Shown here one piece after another: positions 13,865 to 21,743 of a stretch of DNA of 32,321 nt (within the stretch, counting starts at the first letter, position 1; each line of letters begins with the position of its first letter). The notes under the pieces are model-generated. The model saw only the letters and a list, made by a program, of their open reading frames with translations. It did not search any database and had not been told where the DNA came from. Origin of the DNA: Luteimonas_C sp035250245 (GTDB lineage Bacteria; Pseudomonadota; Gammaproteobacteria; Xanthomonadales; Xanthomonadaceae); contig DATFFH010000006.1 in the NCBI GenBank assembly GCA_035250245.1, positions 1 to 32,321 on the forward strand, written 5' to 3'. The position numbers and the translations under genes were made by a program.

Positions 13865-15754
13865 ATGAGCACCCGTTACAACGCCGCCGACATCGAAGTC
13901 CTCTCCGGCCTGGACCCGGTCAAACGCCGCCCGGGCATGTACACCGACACCGCCCGGCCCAACCACCTGGCCCAGGAAGTAGTCGACAACGCGGTCGACG
14001 AGGCCCTGGCCGGCCATGCCGGCGAGATCGAGGTGACGCTATACGCCGACGGCAGTTGCGAGGTGTCCGACGACGGCCGCGGCATGCCGGTGGACATCCA
14101 TCCCGAGGAAAAAATCCCGGGCGTGGAACTGATCCTCACCCGTCTGCACGCCGGCGGCAAGTTCAGCAACAAGAACTACACCTTCAGCGGCGGCCTGCAC
14201 GGCGTGGGCGTCAGCGTGGTGAACGCGTTGTCGAAGAAAGTCGACGTGTTCATCAAGCGCGACGGCAACGAATATCACATGGCCTTCAAGGACGGCGATC
14301 GCGCGTCCAAGCTGGACGTGGTCGGCAGCGTCGGCAAGAAGAACACCGGCACCCGGCTGCGCTTCTGGCCGGATCCGAAATATTTCGACACGCCCAAATT
14401 CAACCTGCGCGCGCTCAAGCATCTGCTGCGCGCCAAGGCCGTGCTCTGCCCGGGTCTGACCGTGAAGCTGTTCGACGAGGCCAGCGGCGAACGCGAGCAG
14501 TGGCATTACGAGGACGGTCTGCGCGATTACTTGCGTGGCGAACTCGTTGACCGCGAACTGCTGCCGCCGGACCTTTTCGTCGGCCAGTTGAACAAGGACA
14601 CCGAAGTCGTGGACTGGGCCGTGTCCTGGGTGCCGGAAGGCGAACTGGTGCAGGAAAGCTACGTCAACCTGATCCCGACCGCCCAGCACGGCACCCACGT
14701 CAACGGCCTGCGCACCGGCTTCACCGACGCGCTGCGCGAGTTCTGCGATTTCCGCAATCTGCTGCCGCGCGGCATCAAGCTCGCGCCGGAAGACGTGTGG
14801 GACCGGGTCGCGTTCGTGCTGTCGCTGAAGATGACCGATCCGCAATTCAGCGGCCAGACCAAGGAACGACTGTCTTCGCGCCAGGCCGCCGGCTTCGTCG
14901 AAGGCGCGGCGCACGATGCGTTCTCGCTGTGGCTGAACCAACACACCGAATTCGGCGAGAAGATCGCGCAACTGGCGATCGAGCGCGCCAGCGCGCGCCT
15001 GAAGACCGAGAAGCAGATCGTCCGCAAGAAGGTGACGCAAGGCCCCGCCCTGCCCGGCAAGCTGGCCGACTGCATTTCCCAGGACCTGTCGCGCACCGAA
15101 CTGTTCCTGGTCGAAGGCGACTCGGCCGGCGGCAGCGCCAAGCAGGCGCGCGACAAGGATTTCCAGGCGATCCTGCCGCTGCGCGGCAAGATCCTCAACA
15201 CCTGGGAAGTCGCGTCCGGCGGCGTGCTCGCATCGACCGAAGTGCACGACCTGGCGGTGGCGATCGGCTGCGATCCGGGCAAGGACGACATCTCCGGCCT
15301 GCGCTACGGCAAGGTCGTGATCCTGGCCGACGCCGATTCCGACGGCCTGCACATCGCCACCCTGCTCACCGCGCTGTTCCTCAAGCACTTCCCGGCCCTG
15401 GTGTCGGCCGGGCATGTGTTCGTGGCGATGCCGCCGCTGTTCCGCGTCGACGTGGGCAAGCAGGTGTTCTACGCGCTGGACGAAGAAGAGAAGCGGCTGC
15501 TGCTGGAACGGATCGAGCGCGAGAAGATGAAAGGCGCGGTCAACGTCACCCGCTTCAAGGGCCTGGGCGAGATGAACCCCCTGCAGCTGCGCGAATCCAC
15601 CATCCACCCCGACACCCGCCGCCTGGTCCAGCTGACTGTCGACGACGACCAAGGCACCCGCTCGCTGATGGACATGCTGCTGGCCAAGAAGCGCGCCGGC
15701 GACCGCAAGACCTGGCTGGAAACCAAGGGCGACCTGGCGACGCTGGAGGTGTGA
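13865..15754 (+). CDS. parE: DNA topoisomerase IV subunit B
   Basis: This 629-aa type IIA topoisomerase ATPase subunit pairs with ParC to decatenate daughter chromosomes. The GHKL ATPase domain contains HLAQEVVDNAVDEALAG (catalytic Glu about residue 38), SDDGRGMPVD and GGLHGVGVSVVNALS. The TOPRIM domain contains LVEGDSAGGSAKQARD (E417) and DADSDGLHIATLL (D489, D491, D493). The C-terminus has RFKGLGEMNPLQLRESTIHP, characteristic of GyrB/ParE. The length of about 630, lacking the ~170-residue insert of proteobacterial GyrB, supports ParE. parC is not in the window. The gene stands alone on the plus strand ahead of the S9 peptidase. Confidence 0.97.
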   Translation: MSTRYNAADIEVLSGLDPVKRRPGMYTDTARPNHLAQEVVDNAVDEALAGHAGEIEVTLYADGSCEVSDDGRGMPVDIHPEEKIPGVELILTRLHAGGKFSNKNYTFSGGLHGVGVSVVNALSKKVDVFIKRDGNEYHMAFKDGDRASKLDVVGSVGKKNTGTRLRFWPDPKYFDTPKFNLRALKHLLRAKAVLCPGLTVKLFDEASGEREQWHYEDGLRDYLRGELVDRELLPPDLFVGQLNKDTEVVDWAVSWVPEGELVQESYVNLIPTAQHGTHVNGLRTGFTDALREFCDFRNLLPRGIKLAPEDVWDRVAFVLSLKMTDPQFSGQTKERLSSRQAAGFVEGAAHDAFSLWLNQHTEFGEKIAQLAIERASARLKTEKQIVRKKVTQGPALPGKLADCISQDLSRTELFLVEGDSAGGSAKQARDKDFQAILPLRGKILNTWEVASGGVLASTEVHDLAVAIGCDPGKDDISGLRYGKVVILADADSDGLHIATLLTALFLKHFPALVSAGHVFVAMPPLFRVDVGKQVFYALDEEEKRLLLERIEREKMKGAVNVTRFKGLGEMNPLQLRESTIHPDTRRLVQLTVDDDQGTRSLMDMLLAKKRAGDRKTWLETKGDLATLEV

Positions 15755-15869
15755 CACCCCGGGTGCGGGCCGGCGGATCGAACCGATTTGGACTCCGCCT
15801 GCGGCAGCGGCTACGCTAATACCGGCCCTTGGGGAAGGGCTCGATCCGCATTTCAAGGAACAGGGGACA

Positions 15870-17816
15870 ATGAAAATATTCAATACCTGGGCGATCGCGC
15901 TCATGGCCGCTCTGTGCGCACAGGCGCAGGCCCAAACCAAATTCTCGGCCGAAGATTTCGCCAAACGCCCCGAGGCGTGGGAAGTCGCGCTTTCGCCTTC
16001 CGGCAACTACGCCGCGCTCGCAGTGCCGACCGCCGACGGCATGGAAACCCAGTTGCAGATCGTCGAACTCGCGACGGGCAACACGCAGGTGTTGCGTTTC
16101 GCCCGCCAGCAGCACGTGATCGACGTGGTCTGGACCGCGGACGACCAAGTCGTCGTCTCGCGCGCCAAGATGGAACCGCTGAAGGCGCGTCCGTCCACCA
16201 TCGGCGAGCTGATGAGCTCCGACATCAAGGGTTCCAACCAGGATGTGCTATTCGGCTACATCCCCGACGTCGGCAACAAGCGCGGCCGCCGCAAGGACGA
16301 AGGCTGGTCCACCATCACCAAGGTGCTCAACGGCGAACCCGGCATGGCCCTGGTGGATTTCACCTGCTGGAATTGCGGCGACGAGCCGGACACGGTGATC
16401 TTCAAGGTCAATACCCGCACCGGCGACCGTCAGGAAATCGAACGCGGCGACAAGCTGGCCACCTACAGCTTCGACCAGACCGGCGAACCGCGCTTGCGCA
16501 CCACCTGGGACGACCAGGACGAGCCTGTGCTGCATTACCGCCAGAAGAAGGGCGCCGCTTGGACGCCGCTGCCCAAGTCGATCGCCGGTTACAAGCTGTA
16601 CGGCGCGCGCTTCGCCGCCGACAACAACACCGTCTACGCGCTGGTGGTCGACGACAAAGAACCAGCCCAGGCCTACAAGATCGACTTGGAAGCCGGCACC
16701 CGCAGCAAGCTGGCCGGACGCAGCGACGTGGCGGTCTCCAACTTCATGTACGAGGGCATGGACGGCGTGCCGTTCGCCGTCACTTACGATGCCGACAAGC
16801 CCAGCCTGCAATACACCAACCCGGCTTCGGAATGGGCCAAGCTGCACGCGGGCCTGATGAAGTCGTTCCCGGGCCAGATGCTGTCCTTCAGCAGCTTCAG
16901 CCGCGACGGCAACAAGGTGATGTTCGTGGTCTGGTCCGACCGCGACATCGGCAGCTATTACGTGTACGACCGCACCACCAAGCAGGCGCAGAAGGTCTCC
17001 GACTACAAGCCCTGGCTGAAGCCCGCGGAAATGGCGCAGGTCAAACCGATCGAGTTCACCAACCGCAACGGCGAAAAACTGTTCGGGTTCTACACCGCCA
17101 AAGGCACCGGCCCGAAACCGCTGGTGGTGATGCCGCACGGCGGTCCGTTCGGCGTCCACGACACGTGGAGCTTCGATTCGGACGCCCAGTTCCTGGCCAG
17201 CCGCGGCTACGCGGTGCTGCAGGTGAACTTCCGCGGCTCCAGCGGCCGCGGCGACGCGTTCCTGCGTTCGGGCTGGCAGGGCTGGGGCACGAAGCTGCAG
17301 GAAGACATCGCCGACGGCGTGCGCTACGCGATCGACAACAAGCTCGCCGATCCGAACAAGATCTGCGCCTACGGCGCCAGCTTCGGCGGCTATTCGGCCT
17401 TGATCCAGCCGATCCTCTATCCGGATCTGTACAAGTGCGCGGTCGGCTACGTCGGCGTCTACGACCTGCCGCTGATGCGCAAGACCGACGCGCTGGACGG
17501 CGCTTCCAAGCGCACCAAGCGTTTCTTCGATCGCACGCTCGGCACCGACGACAAAGCCTTGGCCGCGGTGTCGCCCGTGCAGCGCGTCGCCGACCTCAAG
17601 GTGCCGGTGATGCTGGTGCACGGCCGCGACGACAAGACCGCCGACTTCAATCAGTACAAGGCCATGGAAGCCGCGCTCAGGTCCGCCGGCCGTCCGGCCG
17701 AGACGCTGGTGGTGCCCGGCGAAGGCCACGGCTTCGTCAAGCCCGAAAACATCGCCGAGTTCTACCGCAAGCTGGAAGCCTTCCTGGACAAGAACATCGG
17801 TCCGAACGCTAAGTAA
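15870..17816 (+). CDS. Secreted S9-family prolyl oligopeptidase-like serine peptidase
   Basis: This 648-aa exported protein has a signal peptide (MKIFNTWAIALMAALCAQAQA, cleavage near residue 21), an N-terminal beta-propeller-like region (~25-390) and a C-terminal alpha/beta-hydrolase domain (~400-645). The catalytic serine is S504 in AYGASFGGYSAL, the acid is D587 or D588 in VHGRDDKTADF, and the histidine is H620 in GEGHGFVKPEN. The oxyanion-side motif VVMPHGGPFGVHDTW is also present. This pattern fits S9 acylaminoacyl/dipeptidyl-peptidase-like enzymes of Xanthomonadaceae that cut peptides in the periplasm or outside; substrate unknown. An AGGGGAC Shine-Dalgarno precedes the ATG. A strong bidirectional terminator follows. 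Two cysteines in FTCWNCGDE of the propeller could form a disulphide. Confidence 0.93.
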   Translation: MKIFNTWAIALMAALCAQAQAQTKFSAEDFAKRPEAWEVALSPSGNYAALAVPTADGMETQLQIVELATGNTQVLRFARQQHVIDVVWTADDQVVVSRAKMEPLKARPSTIGELMSSDIKGSNQDVLFGYIPDVGNKRGRRKDEGWSTITKVLNGEPGMALVDFTCWNCGDEPDTVIFKVNTRTGDRQEIERGDKLATYSFDQTGEPRLRTTWDDQDEPVLHYRQKKGAAWTPLPKSIAGYKLYGARFAADNNTVYALVVDDKEPAQAYKIDLEAGTRSKLAGRSDVAVSNFMYEGMDGVPFAVTYDADKPSLQYTNPASEWAKLHAGLMKSFPGQMLSFSSFSRDGNKVMFVVWSDRDIGSYYVYDRTTKQAQKVSDYKPWLKPAEMAQVKPIEFTNRNGEKLFGFYTAKGTGPKPLVVMPHGGPFGVHDTWSFDSDAQFLASRGYAVLQVNFRGSSGRGDAFLRSGWQGWGTKLQEDIADGVRYAIDNKLADPNKICAYGASFGGYSALIQPILYPDLYKCAVGYVGVYDLPLMRKTDALDGASKRTKRFFDRTLGTDDKALAAVSPVQRVADLKVPVMLVHGRDDKTADFNQYKAMEAALRSAGRPAETLVVPGEGHGFVKPENIAEFYRKLEAFLDKNIGPNAK

Positions 17817-17835
17817 AAATCGCTCCCGCGCACAA

Positions 17836-17868
17836 AAAAGGGCGGCCCCGAGCCGCCCTTTTCTTTTT
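17836..17868. terminator. Bidirectional Rho-independent terminator
   Basis: AAAAGGGCGGC-CCCGA-GCCGCCCTTTT is a perfect 11-base stem followed by TCTTTTT on the plus strand, with an A-run on the other side. It ends both the S9 peptidase gene (+) and the amidohydrolase gene (-). Confidence 0.95.
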
Positions 17869-17876
17869 ATGCGTTT

Positions 17877-18653
17877 TCAGGCCAGTGCCGCTTGCAGCAG
17901 GCCCCTCACTACCGCCTGCGCTCCTGCCGCTTTGGCTTCGTCGTACGCGAAGCTCGCTTCGTCCATGTAGATCCGCTGGCTCATCTCCAGTTGCACGGCC
18001 TGCACGCCGCTCGCCGGATCGCCGTAATGGCGGGTGATGTAGCCGCCCTTGAAACGGCCGTTGACGATGAAGTCGTAGTCGCGTTGGCCGCTCAGCACGC
18101 CTTCCAGGCGCGACTGCAGTTCGGGCGAGCAGCTGGTGCCGCCGGCGGTGCCCAGATTCAGGTCCGGCAGGCGGCCTTCGAACAGGAAGGGCAGTTCGCC
18201 TTTGATCGAATGCGCTTCCCACAGCACCAGGCGGCCGTGCTCGGCCTTGAGCCGCGCGACCTCTGCGGCCAGCGCCGAGTGGTACGGACGCCAGTAACGG
18301 TCTACGCGCGAACGGATTTCGGCTTCGTCCGGCGCCATGCCTTCGCGATAGACCGGATCGCCGGTGAAACGCACCACCGGGCACAGGCCGGTGGTGTTCT
18401 GGCCCGGATAGAGCGAAACGTCGTTCTCGGGCCGGTTCAGATCGATCACGTAACGCGAATAGTGCGGCACGATCATCGACGCTCCGAACTCGCGCGCGAA
18501 CGCGTACAGCCGCGCGACGTGCCAATCCGTGTCCGGTACCCGGCGCGCCTCGTCGGTGAAGCGTTCGGCGATGTCGTCCGGCACGTCGGTGCCGTTGTGC
18601 GGCACGCTGATCAGCAGCGGCGCGGTGCCGCGGTGCAGTTCGAAGGTGTCCAT
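17877..18653 (-). CDS. hutG: N-formylglutamate amidohydrolase (HutG-like)
   Basis: This 258-aa enzyme of the N-formylglutamate amidohydrolase (FGase) family normally hydrolyses N-formyl-L-glutamate to formate and glutamate at the end of one histidine-degradation route. Family features are LLISVPHNGTDVPDDI, DTDWHVARLYAFAREFGAS, SRYVIDLNRPENDVSLYPGQ, the zinc-site-like LVLWEAHSIKGELPFLFEGR, NLGTAGGTSCSPELQ and a C-terminal GGYITRHYGDPASGVQAVQLEMSQRIYMDE. The ATG at 18653 gives a natural N-terminus (MDTFELHRG); an upstream TTG at 18671 is also in frame. No other hut genes are nearby, so the pathway assignment rests on sequence only; related enzymes also act on other N-acyl amino acids. Confidence 0.9.
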   Translation of the reverse strand: MDTFELHRGTAPLLISVPHNGTDVPDDIAERFTDEARRVPDTDWHVARLYAFAREFGASMIVPHYSRYVIDLNRPENDVSLYPGQNTTGLCPVVRFTGDPVYREGMAPDEAEIRSRVDRYWRPYHSALAAEVARLKAEHGRLVLWEAHSIKGELPFLFEGRLPDLNLGTAGGTSCSPELQSRLEGVLSGQRDYDFIVNGRFKGGYITRHYGDPASGVQAVQLEMSQRIYMDEASFAYDEAKAAGAQAVVRGLLQAALA

Positions 18654-18701
18654 GGCGACATCGTAGCCCAAGGCGTCAGGTTGAGCTGGCTGGACTGCGT
18701 C

Positions 18702-18832
18702 TGCCGCATGGCGTAAATCCTCCCCAACCCTCCTTTTTCAAAGGAGGGGGAACAGCAGATGGCGGCAAAAGGGGAACCTCTGGAACTCCCTTTTGAAAAA
18801 GGGGACCGAAGGGGGATTTACGCCATGCCGCG
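18702..18832. repeat. Imperfect inverted-repeat element upstream of the amidohydrolase
   Basis: The outer arms, GCCGCATGGCGTAAATCC at 18703-18720 and its near-complement at 18814-18831, enclose poly-T/poly-A-flanked hairpin halves (CCTCCTTTTTCAAAGGAGG and CCCTTTTGAAAAAGGG). This MITE-sized repeat separates gor from the amidohydrolase gene. Confidence 0.75.
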
Positions 18833-18854
18833 GGTAGCGCGCCTCGACACGGCG

Positions 18855-20207
18855 CTACCGCATCAAGACAACTTCTTCCGCGCTGGTGGGATGGATCGCC
18901 ACCGTCTCGTCCAGATCGCGCTTGGTCACCCCGCGCTTCAGGGCCGCGGCGAAGCCCTGCAGGATCTCGTCGGCGCCCTCGCCCAGCAAATGGATCCCCA
19001 CCACCCGTTCGTCTTCGCCCACGCAGACCAGCTTGAACAGGCTGCGCTGCGGCGAATCGGCCAGCGCATGCAGCATCGGCCGGAAACCGGTGCGGTAGAC
19101 GCGGACCGCATCGCCGTGACGCGCGCGCGCCTCTTCCTCGGTCAGGCCGACTTGGCCGATCGGCGGATGGCTGAAAACGACCGTGGCGATGTCGGCGTAA
19201 TCGAGTTTCGAATCCGGCTTGCCGCCGAATACGCGGTCCATCAGCCGCCGCGCCGCGGCGATGGCTACCGGCGTCAGCGCGGCCCGGTCGGTGACGTCGC
19301 CGACCGCGTAGATCCCCGGCACGCTGGTGTTCTGGTACTCGTCGACATGAATGTGTCCGCCCGCTTCCAATCGGATGCCGACCTGGTCGGCGCCGCAAAC
19401 ATCGCTGTTGGCGCGACGCCCGGTCGCGAAGAACACCGCGTCGAACGGCGCGCTGTCGCTGCCGCCGCCGTCGCGCAGCACCGTTTTTTCGCCCACGCGG
19501 CGCAGCGAACGCAAGTCGCTGTTCAGATGCAGGTGCACACCGTACTGGCGGTAGTCCTCGGCCAGTTGCAGCGACAATTCCTCGTCGAAACCGTTCAGCA
19601 GGCGCCGGCCGCGCACGTACAGGTCGACCCGGCTGCCCAGCGCCTGCAGCACGCCGGCCAGCTCGACGCCGATATAGCCGCCGCCGACCACCGCGACGCG
19701 TTCCGGCGCGGCGCAAAGATTGAAGAAGTCGTCCGAGACCAGACCGTGCTCGGCGCCGGGAATATCCGGCCGCTGCGGCCGGCCGCCGGTGGCGATCAGG
19801 ATGTGCGGCGCGCGCAAGCGGATGCCGTCGTCGGTCTCGACGGTGTCTTTCGCGCGCAAGCAACCGCGCATGCGCAGCAACGCGATCTTGTTCGCATCCA
19901 GTCGCTGCTGGTAGCTGTTGTGGATGTTGGCGATGTAGCGCTGACGGTGCGCGACAAAGGCGCGCCAGTCGAACTGCGGCGGCGGCACCGCGAATCCGAC
20001 TTGCGCGGCGGCGACGATCTTCTGCGACAAGTCCGCCGCCAGCCACATGGCCTTCTTCGGCACGCAGCCGACGTTGACGCAGGTGCCGCCCAATTCGCCC
20101 GGCTCGAGGATCGCCACGCGCGCGCCGTGCGCCGCCGCGCGGAAAGCGCCGGCCAGGCCGCCGGAGCCGCCGCCGATCACGATCAGGTCGAAATCGGTGC
20201 CGCTCAC
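18855..20207 (-). CDS. gor: Glutathione-disulfide reductase
   Basis: This 450-aa flavoprotein, the same length as E. coli Gor, reduces oxidised glutathione with NADPH. It has an FAD dinucleotide fold (LIVIGGGSGGLAGAFRAAAHG), the redox-active disulphide C43/C48 in GGTCVNVGCVPKKAMW, a second nucleotide fold (VAVVGGGYIGVELAGVL), the second FAD motif GIYAVGDVTDRAALTPVAI, and the catalytic His439/Glu444 in AIHPTSAEEVVLMR. The NADP-binding strand continues VDLYVRGRRLLNGFD, where the two arginines fit NADPH preference. The GTG start at 20207 overlaps the TGA of the upstream DadA-like gene (GTGA), giving the natural MSGTDFDLIVIGGG N-terminus; the frame open upstream to 21329 is a shadow of that gene. 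Confidence 0.96.
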   Translation of the reverse strand: MSGTDFDLIVIGGGSGGLAGAFRAAAHGARVAILEPGELGGTCVNVGCVPKKAMWLAADLSQKIVAAAQVGFAVPPPQFDWRAFVAHRQRYIANIHNSYQQRLDANKIALLRMRGCLRAKDTVETDDGIRLRAPHILIATGGRPQRPDIPGAEHGLVSDDFFNLCAAPERVAVVGGGYIGVELAGVLQALGSRVDLYVRGRRLLNGFDEELSLQLAEDYRQYGVHLHLNSDLRSLRRVGEKTVLRDGGGSDSAPFDAVFFATGRRANSDVCGADQVGIRLEAGGHIHVDEYQNTSVPGIYAVGDVTDRAALTPVAIAAARRLMDRVFGGKPDSKLDYADIATVVFSHPPIGQVGLTEEEARARHGDAVRVYRTGFRPMLHALADSPQRSLFKLVCVGEDERVVGIHLLGEGADEILQGFAAALKRGVTKRDLDETVAIHPTSAEEVVLMR

Positions 20208-21475
20208 GCGAAACGCTCGAGGCGATAAGGCTGCGGATCGATCGACGGCGCGCGCCCGCCGATCAGGTCCGCGACCAATTGCGCGGTGCCCACGCTCATG
20301 CTGACGCCGAGCATGCCGTGGCCGGTGGCCAGCCAAAGTCGCTCGCGACCCGGCACCGCGCCGATGATCGGCACGTCGTCGTAGGTCATCGGCCGCCAGC
20401 CATACCATTCCTCGCGCTTGGCCGGGCCGATCGGTTCGCGCAGGTACTCGCGCGAACCGCGTTCCAGCGCTTCCAGGCGGCGGCGGTTCAAGACGCTGTC
20501 GTAGCCGGAGAATTCCATGGTGCTGCCGAGCCGGAAACCGCTGCCCCAGGCCGTGACGCACACGCTGCGTTCGTGCAGCACGAGCGGATGGCGCGGCATC
20601 AGCGCCGGGCTGTCGTAGGTGATCGAATAGCCTTTGCCCGGCTGGATCGCCTTGCTCAGAGCTTGATCCGCCAAACCGAGCGTCTTCGCCAACGGCGAAG
20701 ACCACGCGCCGGTGGCGACCAGCACGTCGCGGGCGCGGAACTCGCCGCTCGTGCCGACGATGCGGTAAGCGCCGCCGTCGTCGCTCAACGTGCGCACTTC
20801 GCAATGCTCGACGATCTTGCCGCCGCGTTGCAGGAAGGCGTGCGCAAGCCCGGCCACGTAACGATCCGGACGCAGGCTGGCGTCGCCGTGGAAACGAATT
20901 ACGCCGCTCACGCCGGGCAGCACCGCGGGCTCGGCGCGTTCGTAGGCCGCGCCGTCGATGCGGTCCGAGCCCACGCCGTATTCGGCCAGCATCCGCGCTT
21001 CCTTGCCGAACTCCTCGAACGCGGCGGCGTCGCGGAACACGTGGTCGGTGCCGGTCTCGGCGAATTCGCAATCGATGCCGTAACGCTGCAACCAATCCGG
21101 CAGCGCTTGGCGCGAACCATTCAGGATCGCGGCCTTGGCGGTCGCGGCTTCGCGCAGATCGCGCAAGTTGCAGCGCGAGGCGAACCGCGCCAGCCATTTC
21201 CACAACGACGGATCGACCCGCGGCTTCAGGTACAGCGGCGCGTCGGGCGTCAGCAGCCAGCGCATCGCGCGTCCGATGGTTCCGGGCGCGGCCAAAGGCA
21301 AGGCATGGCTGGGCGTGATCGTGCCGCAATTACCGTGCGAACTGCCGCTGCCCACGGTCTGGGCTTCCAGCACGCGCACGCTGCGGCCGGCTTCGATCAG
21401 GGCCAATGCGCTGGCCAATCCGATCACCCCGCCGCCGATCACGATCACGTCGTCTTCGATTCTTTGTTCGCTCAC
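20204..21475 (-). CDS. DadA-like FAD-dependent amino-acid dehydrogenase
   Basis: This 423-aa DAO-family flavoprotein has the N-terminal FAD fold VIVIGGGVIGLASALALIEAG (GGGxxG at 14-19) and the DadA-like segment SSHGNCGTITPSHALPLAAPG, MRWLLTPDAPLYLKPR. It ends with WYGWRPMTYDDVPIIGAVPG and LWLATGHGMLGVSMSVGTAQL, the FAD-contacting motif. Members oxidise D-amino acids or related imino acids (including hydroxyproline) and pass electrons to the respiratory chain; the substrate here cannot be fixed by eye. The GTG at 21475 is the start. The 4-base overlap with gor couples the two flavoenzymes. No alanine racemase gene neighbours it, unlike the classical dadAX operon, so I leave out the gene symbol. 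Confidence 0.85.
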   Translation of the reverse strand: MSEQRIEDDVIVIGGGVIGLASALALIEAGRSVRVLEAQTVGSGSSHGNCGTITPSHALPLAAPGTIGRAMRWLLTPDAPLYLKPRVDPSLWKWLARFASRCNLRDLREAATAKAAILNGSRQALPDWLQRYGIDCEFAETGTDHVFRDAAAFEEFGKEARMLAEYGVGSDRIDGAAYERAEPAVLPGVSGVIRFHGDASLRPDRYVAGLAHAFLQRGGKIVEHCEVRTLSDDGGAYRIVGTSGEFRARDVLVATGAWSSPLAKTLGLADQALSKAIQPGKGYSITYDSPALMPRHPLVLHERSVCVTAWGSGFRLGSTMEFSGYDSVLNRRRLEALERGSREYLREPIGPAKREEWYGWRPMTYDDVPIIGAVPGRERLWLATGHGMLGVSMSVGTAQLVADLIGGRAPSIDPQPYRLERFA

Positions 21476-21743
21476 GCCGATCAGACTTTATTCCCTAACC
21501 GATCAATAGTTTGCCCGGTAATCGTTCGACAGGATACGGGGCTAGGAATACTTGCTGCTTTAGCAGCATGACATCCGCCGGAGGCCCTGACTATCGTCGG
21601 TCCGCCCACCGCCCTAGGGGACCTGCCGTGCGAGGCAGCCGAACGGCCAAGGCCGCTTCGGCATCGGTCGCCGACTCCGAAGCGTTTGTACGGCCGGCAA
21701 CGGCCGTTTCTTTCATCAATGCAAACTTTCGGGGGTTACAAGG
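21476..21743 (+). promoter_or_regulatory. Divergent promoter region and hairpin-rich leader of the M4 protease gene
   Basis: This 268-base gap lies between the DadA-like gene (-) and the M4 protease gene (+). It contains five consecutive dyads on the plus strand: TGCTGC-TTTA-GCAGCA (21553-21568), CTGCC/GGCAG (21623-21638), CGGCC-AA-GGCCG (21644-21655), CGCTTCGG/CCGAAGCG (21654-21661 and 21677-21684) and ACGGCC-GGCAAC-GGCCGT (21690-21707) followed by TTCTTT. The third and fourth share bases and are mutually exclusive. The last resembles a weak terminator 36 bases before the start codon. It matches no riboswitch class I can name. Confidence 0.5.

Noticed and set aside
14039..16006. A 655-aa open frame on the minus strand opposite parE
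   Set aside because: parE matches its family along its full length; the antisense frame is a codon-bias artefact.
16248..17729. A 493-aa open frame on the minus strand opposite the S9 peptidase gene
   Set aside because: The plus-strand frame has the signal peptide, catalytic triad and ribosome binding site; the antisense frame has none.
20279..21571. A 430-aa plus-strand frame opposite the DadA-like gene
   Set aside because: The minus-strand protein has complete FAD-binding motifs; the other frame is a shadow.
21611..21743. c-di-GMP (GEMM) riboswitch ahead of the M4 protease gene
   Set aside because: The leader is structured, but I could not match the conserved GEMM core sequences; left as an unclassified leader.
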